This document shows positions 26,811 through 35,338 of a stretch of DNA of 52,885 nt, piece by piece (positions within the stretch are counted from its first letter, which is position 1; every line of letters starts with the position of its first letter). The position numbers and the translations under genes were made by a program. The notes beneath the pieces are model-generated. The model searched no databases. It saw only the letters and a list, made by a program, of their open reading frames with translations, and was not told where the DNA came from. Origin of the DNA: an uncultured Bacteroidales bacterium (GTDB lineage: Bacteria; Bacteroidota; Bacteroidia; Bacteroidales; Muribaculaceae); contig CADAFP010000046.1 in the NCBI GenBank assembly GCA_902787185.1, positions 1-52,885 of the forward strand. The letters run 5' to 3'.

Positions 26811-27770
26811 ATGGAATATACTAAGGTAATCGATAGGCTCATTTCCAGGCAAATGCGTGACTGGGACGAGGCGGGGCGCAACTATGCGGCCCTGGCCCGC
26901 GCTACCACACGCACGCTGACACTGGGTGAGTCCACTATTGTGCTGCAGTTCAATCCCGAGCGGCGTCGTTCGTCGGCCGCTGCCATTGATAAAAAGTCGC
27001 TGGCGGGCCGCCAGTGTTTCCTGTGCTCCGAGAACCAACCCGCCAAGCAGAAGGCTGTGCTGTGGGGTGACCATTTCAAGATTCAAGTCAATCCTTATCC
27101 TATCTTCAAGCGTCACCTCACGATTGCCGACCTGCACCATGTGCCCCAGCGCTTGTCAGCAAGGGTGGGGGATATGTTGCTGTTGGCCAAGTCGTTGCCC
27201 GAATTTGTGGTGTTCTACAACGGGCCGCGATGTGGCGCTTCGGCTCCCGACCACGCCCATTTCCAGGCAGGTGCCAAGGGCGAGATGCCGCTGTGCGACG
27301 AGATCGCTCACGCCACGACTCACCTCTTGGTGGATGGCGACGAGGGATTTATCGGCTATGTGGAGACCTTGCAGCGCTTCTTCTTCACGATCGAGACTTC
27401 GACCCAGCGTGCCGCCGAGCGTTATGCCTTGCGGCTGCTGGACCTGTTGCCTGTACCTGATGGTGACGATGAGCCGATGGTGAATGCCCTGTGTTGGTGG
27501 GATTCCAGCAATCGCGCCTGGCGCATGGTCATCTTCCCGCGCAGCAAGCACCGTCCCGCCTGCTACGGTGAGGGCGAGGGCCGTTTGCTCCTCAGCCCCG
27601 GCGCCGTTGATATGGGCGGCCTATGGGCTGTCCCCGAGCGCAAGGACTTTGATGTCCTCACGCCTGAAATGATCCAGTCGTTGTATGACGAGGTGTGCGC
27701 GTCGCGCCAGGATCTGTCATCTGTGATAACCGGTTTCACCCAGCATTGGGAAAACCTGCCACCCTTTTAG
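26811..27770 (+). CDS. DUF4922 protein, HIT-like nucleotidyltransferase
   Basis: A 319-residue cytoplasmic protein. An AGGAGA sequence at 26798-26803 supports the ATG at 26811 over an earlier GTG. It matches the DUF4922 family: a Cys pair in RQCFLCSENQ, NPYPIFKRHLTIADLHHVPQ, and SAPDHAHFQAG, a histidine-triad-like HxHxQ active-site motif as in GDP-galactose phosphorylases and related nucleotidyl transferases. The C-terminal half has NALCWWDSSNRAWRMVIFPR. By analogy it may make or break a nucleotide-sugar or nucleotide-linked compound; the substrate is unknown. It is a regular member of the peptidoglycan salvage locus in Bacteroidales, next to the SpoIID-like gene. Confidence 0.82.
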   Translation: MEYTKVIDRLISRQMRDWDEAGRNYAALARATTRTLTLGESTIVLQFNPERRRSSAAAIDKKSLAGRQCFLCSENQPAKQKAVLWGDHFKIQVNPYPIFKRHLTIADLHHVPQRLSARVGDMLLLAKSLPEFVVFYNGPRCGASAPDHAHFQAGAKGEMPLCDEIAHATTHLLVDGDEGFIGYVETLQRFFFTIETSTQRAAERYALRLLDLLPVPDGDDEPMVNALCWWDSSNRAWRMVIFPRSKHRPACYGEGEGRLLLSPGAVDMGGLWAVPERKDFDVLTPEMIQSLYDEVCASRQDLSSVITGFTQHWENLPPF

Positions 27771-27779
27771 GGTGAAATA

Positions 27780-27790
27780 GGGACGGTTCT
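27780..27790 (+). repeat. GGGACGGTTCT element, copy near the DUF4922 gene
   Basis: GGGACGGTTCT lies 10 bases after the DUF4922 stop codon and 32 bases before the next start. Confidence 0.75.
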
Positions 27791-27821
27791 TTTGATGTAA
27801 TTAATAAAAAAACGAAATAAT

Positions 27822-29156
27822 ATGGACGAGAAACAGATTCCGCAAGTGAGGGTAGGCATCATGAATGAGCCGCAGCTTGATTTTGTCCTCAACGGCGATT
27901 ACCGCGTGAACGGTAACGCTTGTGGCGGTGCCCAGACGGCGCGCTGTGTTGATGGTCAAGTTGAGTGGAACGGCAACCTGTATGATGAACTGCTCTTTGA
28001 GCCTGCCGATGCTGAGAATGCCTCATTTACCCTCAAGGGGGTGACCATCGGCGTGAGTTTCCACTGGAAGCGTCAGGAGGACCAGACGTTCAAGAGTGCC
28101 CTCCACGTTATCGTCGAGAACGGCAAATTGACGCCTGTCAATGTGTTGAGTGTCGAGGATTACCTGCTGAGCGTCATCTCCAGCGAGATGAGCGCCAACG
28201 CCTCATTGGAATTGCTCAAAGCCCATGCAGTCATCTCACGCAGCTGGCTGCTGGCGCAGATACACACCGAGGAGACCGTCAAGCCTACAGAGCGCAACCC
28301 GCATGGCTTGGGCGAGATGATGGATACCCCCGAGGAACTGGTCAAGTGGTGGGACCGCGACGACCATGTGAATTTTGACGTGTGTGCCGACGACCACTGC
28401 CAGCGCTACCAGGGCATCACCCGTGCCTCGACCGAGAAGGTGGAGCAGGCCATCCGTGCCACGTGGGGCCAGGTGCTCATGCATGGCGGCGCGCTGTGCG
28501 ACGCCCGCTTCAGCAAGTCGTGCGGCGGCGTGATGGAGGAGTTTGAGAACTGCTGGGAACCGCATCACCACGACTATTTGGAGGCACGCCGTGACAGCGA
28601 GCAAGAGGAGGACTTCCCCGACCTCACCCGCGAGGACAATGCTGCCGAGTGGATTCTGTCGAGTCCCAGCGCCTTCTGTAACACCACCGACCCCGAAATC
28701 CTGTCGCAGGTGCTCAACGACTATGACCAGGAGACCAAGGACTTCTATCGCTGGAAGGTGGAATATACCCAAGACGAACTCTCACGGCTCATCCATGAGC
28801 GCACGGGTATCGACTACGGCCGCATCCGTGACCTGCAGCCCGTGGAGCGCGGCACCAGTGGCCGCCTGTACCGCCTGCGCATCGTGGGCGAGAAATGCGA
28901 GCGCATCATCGGCAAGGAACTCACCATCCGTTATGCCTTGTCGCCGTCCTGCCTGTACAGCTCGGCCTTTGTGGTCGAGAAGCATGACGAGGGCGAGGAC
29001 GGTTATCCCGCCAAATTTGTCCTGCGTGGGGCAGGGTGGGGCCATGGTGTGGGCCTGTGCCAAATCGGTGCCGCCGTGATGGGTGCCAAGGGCTACGACT
29101 ACAAGCAAATCCTGCTGCACTACTTCGTGGGCGCCAGCATCGAGAAACGCTATTAA
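27822..29156 (+). CDS. SpoIID/LytB domain protein
   Basis: A 444-residue protein with the SpoIID/LytB fold; in spore formers SpoIID is a lytic transglycosylase acting on glycan strands from which peptides have been removed. Visible motifs are VEDYLLSVISSEMSANASLE with the catalytic-type glutamate, LLKAHAVISRSWLLAQ, DARFSKSCGGVMEEFEN and the closing RGAGWGHGVGLCQIGAAVMG. No signal peptide is seen at the N-terminus (MDEKQIPQVRVGIMNE), so its cellular location is uncertain. Its place after an amidase and before AmpG and NamZ fits stepwise breakdown of peptide-free glycan. Confidence 0.88.
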   Translation: MDEKQIPQVRVGIMNEPQLDFVLNGDYRVNGNACGGAQTARCVDGQVEWNGNLYDELLFEPADAENASFTLKGVTIGVSFHWKRQEDQTFKSALHVIVENGKLTPVNVLSVEDYLLSVISSEMSANASLELLKAHAVISRSWLLAQIHTEETVKPTERNPHGLGEMMDTPEELVKWWDRDDHVNFDVCADDHCQRYQGITRASTEKVEQAIRATWGQVLMHGGALCDARFSKSCGGVMEEFENCWEPHHHDYLEARRDSEQEEDFPDLTREDNAAEWILSSPSAFCNTTDPEILSQVLNDYDQETKDFYRWKVEYTQDELSRLIHERTGIDYGRIRDLQPVERGTSGRLYRLRIVGEKCERIIGKELTIRYALSPSCLYSSAFVVEKHDEGEDGYPAKFVLRGAGWGHGVGLCQIGAAVMGAKGYDYKQILLHYFVGASIEKRY

Positions 29157-29215
29157 CGACCCTAACGACCTTAACGACCTTAAGGTCCCTAAGGTCCTTA
29201 AAGTCCTTAAAGACA
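29157..29215. repeat. 9-base tandem repeats CGACCTTAA / GGTCCTTAA
   Basis: CGACCCTAA, CGACCTTAA (twice), GGTCCCTAA, GGTCCTTAA and AGTCCTTAA run in tandem. The first three can pair with the last three, making a stem centred on ACCTTAAGGT in the RNA between the SpoIID-like and ampG genes. Confidence 0.85.
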
Positions 29216-29249
29216 CAAGAAGTTATAACTTAAAAACCAAGATAAAATC

Positions 29250-30599
29250 ATGAAAGAAATAAAGATTGAACCCGAACAGAAAACCCCGTGGTGGTGGGTC
29301 CCGACCCTCTACTTCGCCGAGGGTGTGCCTTATTTTGTGGTCAACAACATCTCGGTGATGATGTTTACCAAGATGGGCGTTCCCAATGGCGATATGTCGT
29401 TTTTCACGACGTTGCTCTATTTCCCGTGGTTCCTCAAGGGCATCTGGAGCCCCATCGTCGATGTGGTGAAGACCAAGCGCTGGTGGATTATCGCCATGCA
29501 GGTGATCATGACCGCCATGCTTATCCTGTTGACCGTGACCCTGCCGCGACCAGAAGCCGCGTCGATAGCTGCTGGCAATACGTCAATCGGCATCTTCTGG
29601 TTCACGCTGGTGCTGTTCATTATCGCGGCATTTGCCTCGGCGACACACGATATCGCCGCCGACGGTTTCTACATGCTGGCGCATAGCCCCAGCAGTCAGG
29701 CGGCGTTCATCGGCATCCGTAGCGTGTTCTACCGCGTGGCCTCGGTCTTCGGTCAGGGCGTGCTGGTGTTCATCGCTGGTGTCGTCGAGAGCAAGACCGG
29801 CAACATCCCCATGTCGTGGCAAGTCACGCTGGGCGTGTCGGCTGCCGTGTTCTTCCTGATTACCCTGTATCATACCTTTGCCCTGCCGCGTTCTGACCAA
29901 GACCGCCCGCGCAACGAGGGCACAGGGTCAGTCGATAATCCCACCCAGAGCAATCTCATCGAGTTGCTCAACTCCTTCGTGACCTTCGTCAAGAAGCCCG
30001 GTGTGCTGCTGGCCATCGCTTTCATGCTGTTGTACCGTCTGCCCGAGGGCTTCCTCATCAAGCTGTGCCAGCCCTTCCTTGTCCACTCGGTTGAGCAGGG
30101 AGGCCTTGGCTTGAGCACCGAGATGGTGGGTACCGTTTATGGAGTGTTTGGTGTGATTGCCCTGCTGCTGGGAGGTATCCTGGGTGGTATCTACTCGTCG
30201 CGCGTAGGCCTCAAGAAGTCGTTGTGGGTGATGGCGGCCTGTATGACGCTGCCGTGCCTGACGTTCGTCTATCTGGCGATTGCGCAGCCCTCCGATGTCG
30301 TGGTGATTACCATTGCCCTGTGCATTGAGCAGTTTGGCTACGGTTTCGGTTTCACCGCCTATATGCTGTACATGATGTACTTCAGCGAGGGCGAATTCAA
30401 GACCTCGCACTACGCCATCTGCACCGCCTTCATGGCGCTGAGCATGATGCTGCCGGGCTTTGTGGCCGGTTATATCCAGGAGGCCATCGGCTATGTGAAC
30501 TTCTTCTGGATGGTCATGGCCTGCTGCTTCGCCACCCTGCTGGTGACCTACTTCGTTGACCGCACCATCGACCCCGACTACGGCAAAAAAACCGACTAA
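29250..30599 (+). CDS. ampG: AmpG-like muropeptide permease (MFS)
   Basis: A 449-residue inner-membrane transporter of the major facilitator superfamily with about 12 hydrophobic segments. It matches AmpG-type permeases that import GlcNAc-anhydroMurNAc (muropeptides) for recycling: the start TPWWWVPTLYFAEGVPYFVV, FTKMGVPNGDMSFFTTLLYF, PWFLKGIWSPIVDVV and the ATHDIAADGFYM segment are typical. The neighbours (amidase, SpoIID, NamZ, MurT, MurK, MurQ) strongly support a role in peptidoglycan sugar uptake. The gene follows a repeat-derived stem in the transcript. Confidence 0.9.
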   Translation: MKEIKIEPEQKTPWWWVPTLYFAEGVPYFVVNNISVMMFTKMGVPNGDMSFFTTLLYFPWFLKGIWSPIVDVVKTKRWWIIAMQVIMTAMLILLTVTLPRPEAASIAAGNTSIGIFWFTLVLFIIAAFASATHDIAADGFYMLAHSPSSQAAFIGIRSVFYRVASVFGQGVLVFIAGVVESKTGNIPMSWQVTLGVSAAVFFLITLYHTFALPRSDQDRPRNEGTGSVDNPTQSNLIELLNSFVTFVKKPGVLLAIAFMLLYRLPEGFLIKLCQPFLVHSVEQGGLGLSTEMVGTVYGVFGVIALLLGGILGGIYSSRVGLKKSLWVMAACMTLPCLTFVYLAIAQPSDVVVITIALCIEQFGYGFGFTAYMLYMMYFSEGEFKTSHYAICTAFMALSMMLPGFVAGYIQEAIGYVNFFWMVMACCFATLLVTYFVDRTIDPDYGKKTD

Positions 30600-30611
30600 C
30601 CCCCTTACTTT

Positions 30612-30652
30612 TTCAATGCGAATTTCACGAATTTGTCGAATTTCACTAATTT
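30612..30652. repeat. AATTTCACGAATTTG repeats, left of the GxxExxY gene
   Basis: TTTCAATGCGAATTTCACG, AATTTGTCGAATTTCAC and TAATTTGTG are imperfect copies of one AATTCGTGAAATT-like unit. Matching units follow the gene at 31058-31098. Confidence 0.75.
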
Positions 30653-30661
30653 GTGTTGATT

Positions 30662-31057
30662 ATGGCGATGCTGATTTATCCAAAAGAATCTTATATCATC
30701 AATGGTTGTTTTCTATCTGTGTACAACCATTTGGGGTGTGGCTTCTTGGAAGCAGTCTATCAAGAAGCGTTGGAGATAGAGTTTAAAGCTGCTGGAATTC
30801 CTTATAAACGTGAGGTTCGTTTGCCGATATATTATAGAGGTGTGTTGTTGCAAAAGGAGTATTATGCTGATTTCATCTGCTATGATAAAATCATCATTGA
30901 ACTGAAAGCCGTATCTGCCATTGCTGATATCCATAAGAGTCAGGTGCTGAATTATTTAAAAGCAACTGGCTATGAGCTGGGTATCATCGCAAATTTTGGC
31001 GCTCCAAGTTTGGAAACCAAACGTGTTTGTAACAGCAATAACTTGTTGTATAAATAA
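30662..31057 (+). CDS. GxxExxY protein
   Basis: A 131-residue protein of the GxxExxY family, with the naming motif in GCGFLEAVYQEALEIE (residues 22-37). It continues with KREVRLPIYYRG, YYADFICYDKIIIELKAV and SQVLNYLKATG, the conserved D, E and K pattern of a PD-(D/E)xK-like fold (D in ADF, ExK in ELK). Relatives occur inside 23S rRNA intervening sequences and as stray intergenic genes; their role is unresolved. I take the ATG at 30662; a GTG at 30653 is possible. The gene is AT-rich compared with ampG and namZ and is framed by AATTCGTGAAATT repeats, so it looks inserted into the salvage locus. Confidence 0.88.
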   Translation: MAMLIYPKESYIINGCFLSVYNHLGCGFLEAVYQEALEIEFKAAGIPYKREVRLPIYYRGVLLQKEYYADFICYDKIIIELKAVSAIADIHKSQVLNYLKATGYELGIIANFGAPSLETKRVCNSNNLLYK

Positions 31058-31098
31058 AGAATTCGTGATATTTGTGAAATTAGCGCAATTCGCGTTAA
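31058..31098. repeat. AATTCGTGATATTTG repeats, right of the GxxExxY gene
   Basis: GAATTCGTGATATTTGTG, AAATTAGCGC and AATTCGCGTT are on this side. The same family fills 35339-35550 and occurs once at 3363-3396. Confidence 0.75.
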
Positions 31099-31110
31099 AA
31101 TGATTATGGA

Positions 31111-32303
31111 ATGATGAAGAAGATAGTATTTGTAGTGTGTATGGTGATGGCGGTGGTGACGGCCGGGGCGGTTGTCAAGCCGGGTGTCGAGGTGCTGCGT
31201 GACGGCGGGTTCGCGCCGTTGCAGGGCAAGCGCGTGGGACTGGTGACCAATCCCAGCGGCATCGACAACAACCTCAAGAGCACTGTTGACATCCTCAACG
31301 AGGCGCCGGGCGTCAAGCTCGTCGCCCTCTTCGGCCCCGAGCACGGCGTGCGCGGCAATGCCCATGCGGGCGATGCTGTGGGCGACGCTGTGGACCCCAT
31401 TACGGGCATCAAGATGTATTCGCTCTTTGGCAAGACGCATGAGCCGACGGCCGAGATGCTCAAGGACATCGACGTGCTGATTTACGACATTCAGGACGTG
31501 GGTTGCCGCAGCTACACCTTCTATGCCACGATGGGCGTGTGTATGCAGGCCTGCGCCAAGTACGGCACCGAATTCATGGTGCTGGACCGTCCTAACCCGC
31601 TGGGCGGCAACAAGGTCGAGGGCAACCTCGTCGAGCCGGGCTATTTCTCGTTTGTGAGCAAGTATGCCATCCCCTATATCTACGGCCTCACCCCCGGCGA
31701 ACTCGCCACTTTCCTCAACGAGGAGGGCATCATCGGACAGGAGTCCAAGACGGGCCGCAAGTGCAAGCTGACGGTCATTCCCATGGAAGGCTGGACGCGC
31801 GACATGAAGTTCAGTGACACGGGTATGCCCTGGGTGGCACCGTCGCCGCAGATTCCGACGCCCGAGAGTGCGTTTTTCTATCCCGTATCGGGCATCCTGG
31901 GCGAACTCTACATCTTCAACACCGGCATCGGCTACACGCTGCCGTTCCAGACGTTTGCCGCATCGTGGATCAACGCCGACTCGCTGGCAATGAACATGAA
32001 CGCGCTGAACCTGCCGGGCATGCAATTCCGGCCCATCAACTACAAGCCCTTCTTCGCCTTGAGCGTGGCGGTGGACAAGTCGCTGCAGGAGGTGCACGGC
32101 GTGCAGACCTACATCACCGACCCCGATGCCGCCAACCTGTGCCTGACGCAGTTCTACTTCCTGCAGGTCATCCACGGTGTGGCAGCAAGGAAGTGCGCGA
32201 ACGCTTCATCAAGCGTTACCGTGTCGAAGATATGGCCGACTACTGGAATAAGGACGCCGACGCCTTCCGCGCCCGCTCCTCGAAGTACTACATTTACCAT
32301 TAA
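31111..32303 (+). pseudogene. namZ: DUF1343 exo-beta-N-acetylmuramidase (NamZ), frameshifted near the end
   Basis: The gene encodes a protein of about 400 residues of the DUF1343 family (GH171), shown in Bacillus and Tannerella to release MurNAc from the ends of glycan chains. There is a signal peptide, then GKRVGLVTNPSGIDNN, ALFGPEHGVRG, DVLIYDIQDVGCRSYTF, LDRPNPLGG and LTPGELATFLN. The frame is intact to IHGV at about 32180, then the family sequence continues one frame over as GSKEVRERFIKRYRVEDMAD and YWNKDADAFRARSSKYY, ending at 32303. Family members have, from memory, some 20-30 more residues at this point, so a small deletion not divisible by three is likely. Either the gene is broken or the assembly is. 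Confidence 0.8.
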
Positions 32304-32314
32304 TTCCGACGATT

Positions 32315-33472
32315 ATGGCAAAAGAAAAACGATTGCTCTCGCTCGATATCCTGCGGGGTATCACTATCGCTGGCATGCTGCTGGTGAACAACCCCGGCAC
32401 GTGGAGCTACATCTATCGCCCGCTGGAGCATGCCGAGTGGATTGGCCTGTCGCCCACCGACTTGGTGTTCCCGTTCTTTGTGTTCTGCATGGGTGTGTCG
32501 ATGGCATTCTCGCTGAAGAAGTTCAATTACAAGCTGTCGGGCCCGCTGATGTGGAAGATTGTGCGTCGCACGGTCATTCTTTTCCTGATTGGATGGGCTG
32601 TGCAGTGGTTCGGGCATCTGGTGCGTGGCCTGTGCAATGGCGACCCCTTCAGCGAGGCGGTGAACAACCTCGACACGCTGCGTTATTTGGGCGTGTTCCA
32701 GCGCTTGGCACTGGTCTATTTCTTCGGGTCGGTGTGCGTTGTGTTGTTCAAGCGCGGCTTGATCCCATGGCTGGTGGGCATCATCCTGGTGGTATATGCC
32801 CTGATTTTGGGTTTGGGACATGGCTATGACTTCTCGCTCCAGAACATCATCGCCCAGATTGACAACAGCATCCTGGGCACCGACCACATGTACCACGAGA
32901 GCGCCTATGGCGAGCAGATTTCGTTTGACCCTGAGGGCATCCTGAGCACCCTGCCGTGCATCGCCCACGTGCTCATCGGTTATCTTGTGGGCCGCATGAT
33001 TCTGAGCGTTCACAACAACACCGAGCGCGTGACCACCATGCTGCTGTGGGGCACGGTGATGCTGCTGGCAGGCTGGCTGCTGCAATATGGCATCCCCTGT
33101 GGCAAGAAGATGTGGTCGTCAACCTTTGTGATGATTACCTGCGGCATGGCGATGTGCATCCAGGCCATGCTCATCCACTTTGTCGATGTCAAGGGCAAAA
33201 AGGGCGCTTGGACGCGGTTCTTTGAGTCGTTTGGCGTCAATCCGCTGGCACTGTATCTGATAGGCACCATCCTGGCCATCCTGTTTGGAGCCATCCCCAT
33301 CGGCCACGATGCCGAGGGCGGCAACATCACGATTCACAGCGCCGTTTACAACTTCTTCAAGTCATTCTGCAACGAGTACACGGCATCGGCACTCTATGCC
33401 ATCGCCTTTGTCCTGCTCAACTGGGTCATCGGCCACGTGCTCTACAAGAAGAAAATTTACATCAAAATCTAA
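32315..33472 (+). CDS. murT: DUF5009 / acyltransferase-like membrane protein, MurT type
   Basis: A 385-residue integral membrane protein with about 10 helices. It starts with RLLSLDILRGITIAGMLLVN, the signature of the heparan-alpha-glucosaminide N-acetyltransferase-like family (COG4299, DUF5009), and carries LSPTDLVFPFFVFCMGVSMA and ILRYLGVFQRLALVYF-like blocks (here LDTLRYLGVFQRLALVYF). In Tannerella forsythia, to my knowledge, the protein of this family next to murK and murQ is the inner-membrane MurNAc transporter MurT; the identical gene order here supports the same role. An acetyltransferase role is the alternative. It begins 11 bases after namZ. Confidence 0.82.
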   Translation: MAKEKRLLSLDILRGITIAGMLLVNNPGTWSYIYRPLEHAEWIGLSPTDLVFPFFVFCMGVSMAFSLKKFNYKLSGPLMWKIVRRTVILFLIGWAVQWFGHLVRGLCNGDPFSEAVNNLDTLRYLGVFQRLALVYFFGSVCVVLFKRGLIPWLVGIILVVYALILGLGHGYDFSLQNIIAQIDNSILGTDHMYHESAYGEQISFDPEGILSTLPCIAHVLIGYLVGRMILSVHNNTERVTTMLLWGTVMLLAGWLLQYGIPCGKKMWSSTFVMITCGMAMCIQAMLIHFVDVKGKKGAWTRFFESFGVNPLALYLIGTILAILFGAIPIGHDAEGGNITIHSAVYNFFKSFCNEYTASALYAIAFVLLNWVIGHVLYKKKIYIKI

Positions 33473-33520
33473 CGTCCTTAACGACCTTAAGGACCTTAAA
33501 GTCCTTAAGGACCCTAAAAC
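33473..33520. repeat. 9-base tandem repeats GGACCTTAA, third block
   Basis: CGTCCTTAA, CGACCTTAA, GGACCTTAA, AGTCCTTAA and GGACCCTAA run in tandem between murT and murK. Confidence 0.85.
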
Positions 33521-33548
33521 AAGAAAATAATACTAAAATTAGAATAAT

Positions 33549-34397
33549 ATGATACTGATTGCTGACTGCGGCTCGACCAAAATCAATTGGACGCTGCTCA
33601 ACGGAAAAGAAAAGGTAGCGCAGATTTTCACTACCGGTATGAACGCTCTCTTGCTCACCGAGGAGGAGATGAAGGAACAAATCAAGCGTGAGCTGATGCC
33701 TCACCTGACCAACTACAAGGTGGACGAAATCCACTACTATGGCGCCGGCATCATCTCGGACGAAATCAAGCAGCAGGTGGTCAACGCACTGCGCGCCAAC
33801 TTGCCCAGCGCGGGCAAAATCGAGGTGGCCAGCGACCTGCTCGCCGCCGCGCGTGCCGTGTGCAGACGTCAGCCTGGCATCGCCTGCATCATGGGCACGG
33901 GCAGCAACTCGTGCTACTACGATGGCGAGAAGGTGGTGATGAACGTGTCGCCCCTGGGCTACATCCTGGGCGACGAGGGCAGTGGTGCCGTGTTGGGCAA
34001 ACTGCTCGTGGGGGATGTGTTGAAGAAACAACTGCCCGAGCACCTGTGCGACAAGTTCATGAAGGAATATAACCTGGACTACACCACCATCATCACGTCG
34101 GTCTATCGCAAGCCTGCCGCCAACCGCTTCCTGGCGCAGTTCGCCCCCTTCTTGGAGCACAACATCGAGGAACCTGCCATCCACAACATCGTGCTGCGCT
34201 CGTTCACCGACTTCTTCACCCGCAACGTTGCCAGCTATCCCAACTATAAGGAACTGCCGTGCAACTTTGTGGGCTCGATTGCCTTCTGCGAGCGGGCGGT
34301 ACTGCAAGAGGCCGCCGAGGCGCTGGGCATCACCATCGGCACCGTCATCAAGGATCCGATGGAGGGCCTGGTGAAATACCACTCTGCCGAGGCGTGA
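33549..34397 (+). CDS. murK: N-acetylmuramate kinase-like BadF/BadG ATPase (MurK type)
   Basis: A 282-residue ASKHA-fold kinase. The phosphate-1 loop is intact (LIADCGSTKINWTLLNGKE), followed by HYYGAGI, ASDLLAAARAVCRR, CIMGTGSNSCYY and YILGDEGSGAVLGK. MurK enzymes phosphorylate MurNAc and GlcNAc at position 6 in the cytoplasm; the product MurNAc-6-phosphate is the substrate of MurQ, encoded by the next gene. Placement between MurT and MurQ matches the murTKQ locus of Tannerella. The closely related paralogue at 20974 differs in the phosphate-1 loop. Confidence 0.88.
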   Translation: MILIADCGSTKINWTLLNGKEKVAQIFTTGMNALLLTEEEMKEQIKRELMPHLTNYKVDEIHYYGAGIISDEIKQQVVNALRANLPSAGKIEVASDLLAAARAVCRRQPGIACIMGTGSNSCYYDGEKVVMNVSPLGYILGDEGSGAVLGKLLVGDVLKKQLPEHLCDKFMKEYNLDYTTIITSVYRKPAANRFLAQFAPFLEHNIEEPAIHNIVLRSFTDFFTRNVASYPNYKELPCNFVGSIAFCERAVLQEAAEALGITIGTVIKDPMEGLVKYHSAEA

Positions 34398-34403
34398 CGG
34401 CTC

Positions 34404-34515
34404 TACGTAGGGCCTCGCCACGGCGTGGACGTGAGTAAACAAGCAGCTAGTAACTAAGGACTAAGGACTAGGGACTAAGGACTAGGGACTAGAAACTAAG
34501 GACTAGAAACTAACA
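34404..34515. repeat. Mosaic repeat block: TAGGGCCTCGCC word and GGACTAAGGACTAG repeats
   Basis: TAGGGCCTCGCCACGGCGTG at 34408-34427 (reading on into GACGT) is the reverse of the word at 14221-14245. Then come tandem GGACTAAGGACTAGGGACTA units up to eight bases before murQ, the reverse of the AGTCCTTAGT units at 14140-14190. So the two blocks are inverted copies of one mosaic. Confidence 0.8.
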
Positions 34516-34522
34516 ATAGATT

Positions 34523-35338
34523 ATGGCATTTGTGAAAATCAGCGAACAAGAGTCGCTATATGATAACCTGGAGCAGAAGTCGGTGCATGAGATTCTCACC
34601 GAAATCAACCAGGAAGACCACAAGGTGGCCGATGCTGTGCAACAGGCGATACCGCAGATTGAGCGGCTCGTCACGGGCATCGTTGAGCGCATGAAGAAGG
34701 GTGGACGCATCTTCTATATGGGGGCGGGCACCAGTGGCCGCCTCGGCGTGCTCGATGCCAGCGAGATACCGCCCACCTTCGGCATGTCGCCCGACTGGAT
34801 CATCGGCATCATTGCTGGCGGGGACACGGCGTTGCGCAATGCTGTCGAGAATGCCGAGGACGACACCCAACAGGGCTGGAAAGACCTCCAGGAGTACAAC
34901 GTTAATCCGCTGGATACGGTCATCGGCATTGCGGCATCGGGCACGACGCCCTATGTCATCGGCGCCCTGCGCGATGCGCGCGCCAACGGCTGTCTCACCG
35001 CTTCCATCACCAGCAATCCCGGTGCACCGGTGAGCGAGGCTGCTGAGATTGCCATCGAGATGATTGTCGGTCCGGAGTATGTCACTGGCTCGTCGCGCAT
35101 GAAGAGCGGCACGGGGCAGAAACTCATCTGCAACATGATCTCGACCAGCGTGATGATTCAGATGGGCCGTGTCAAGGGCAATAAGATGGTCAACATGCAG
35201 CTCACCAATCAGAAGCTCGTGGACCGCGGCACCCGCTGGCTCGTCGATGAGCTGAAGCTCCCCTATGACGACGCCAAGCGCCTGCTCCTGCTCCACGGCT
35301 CGGTAAAAAAGGCCATCGACGCCTACCGCGCTTCATAA
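34523..35338 (+). CDS. murQ: N-acetylmuramic acid 6-phosphate etherase
   Basis: A 271-residue cytoplasmic enzyme that splits the lactyl ether of MurNAc-6-phosphate to give GlcNAc-6-phosphate and lactate. It has the SIS sugar-phosphate fold: YMGAGTSGRLGVLDASEIPP with the catalytic-type glutamate, GIIAGGDTALRNAVENAEDD, ASGTTPYVIGAL, TSNPGAPVSEAAE and YVTGSSRMKSGTGQKLICNM. Length and motifs are normal. It completes the route from imported MurNAc to GlcNAc-6-phosphate after AmpG/MurT, NamZ and MurK. Confidence 0.95.
   Translation: MAFVKISEQESLYDNLEQKSVHEILTEINQEDHKVADAVQQAIPQIERLVTGIVERMKKGGRIFYMGAGTSGRLGVLDASEIPPTFGMSPDWIIGIIAGGDTALRNAVENAEDDTQQGWKDLQEYNVNPLDTVIGIAASGTTPYVIGALRDARANGCLTASITSNPGAPVSEAAEIAIEMIVGPEYVTGSSRMKSGTGQKLICNMISTSVMIQMGRVKGNKMVNMQLTNQKLVDRGTRWLVDELKLPYDDAKRLLLLHGSVKKAIDAYRAS

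Noticed and set aside
32304-32829. Extension of the namZ frame to 32829
   Set aside because: After 32180 the frame is out of register with the family; the extension merely overlaps the start of the DUF5009 gene and encodes no recognisable sequence.
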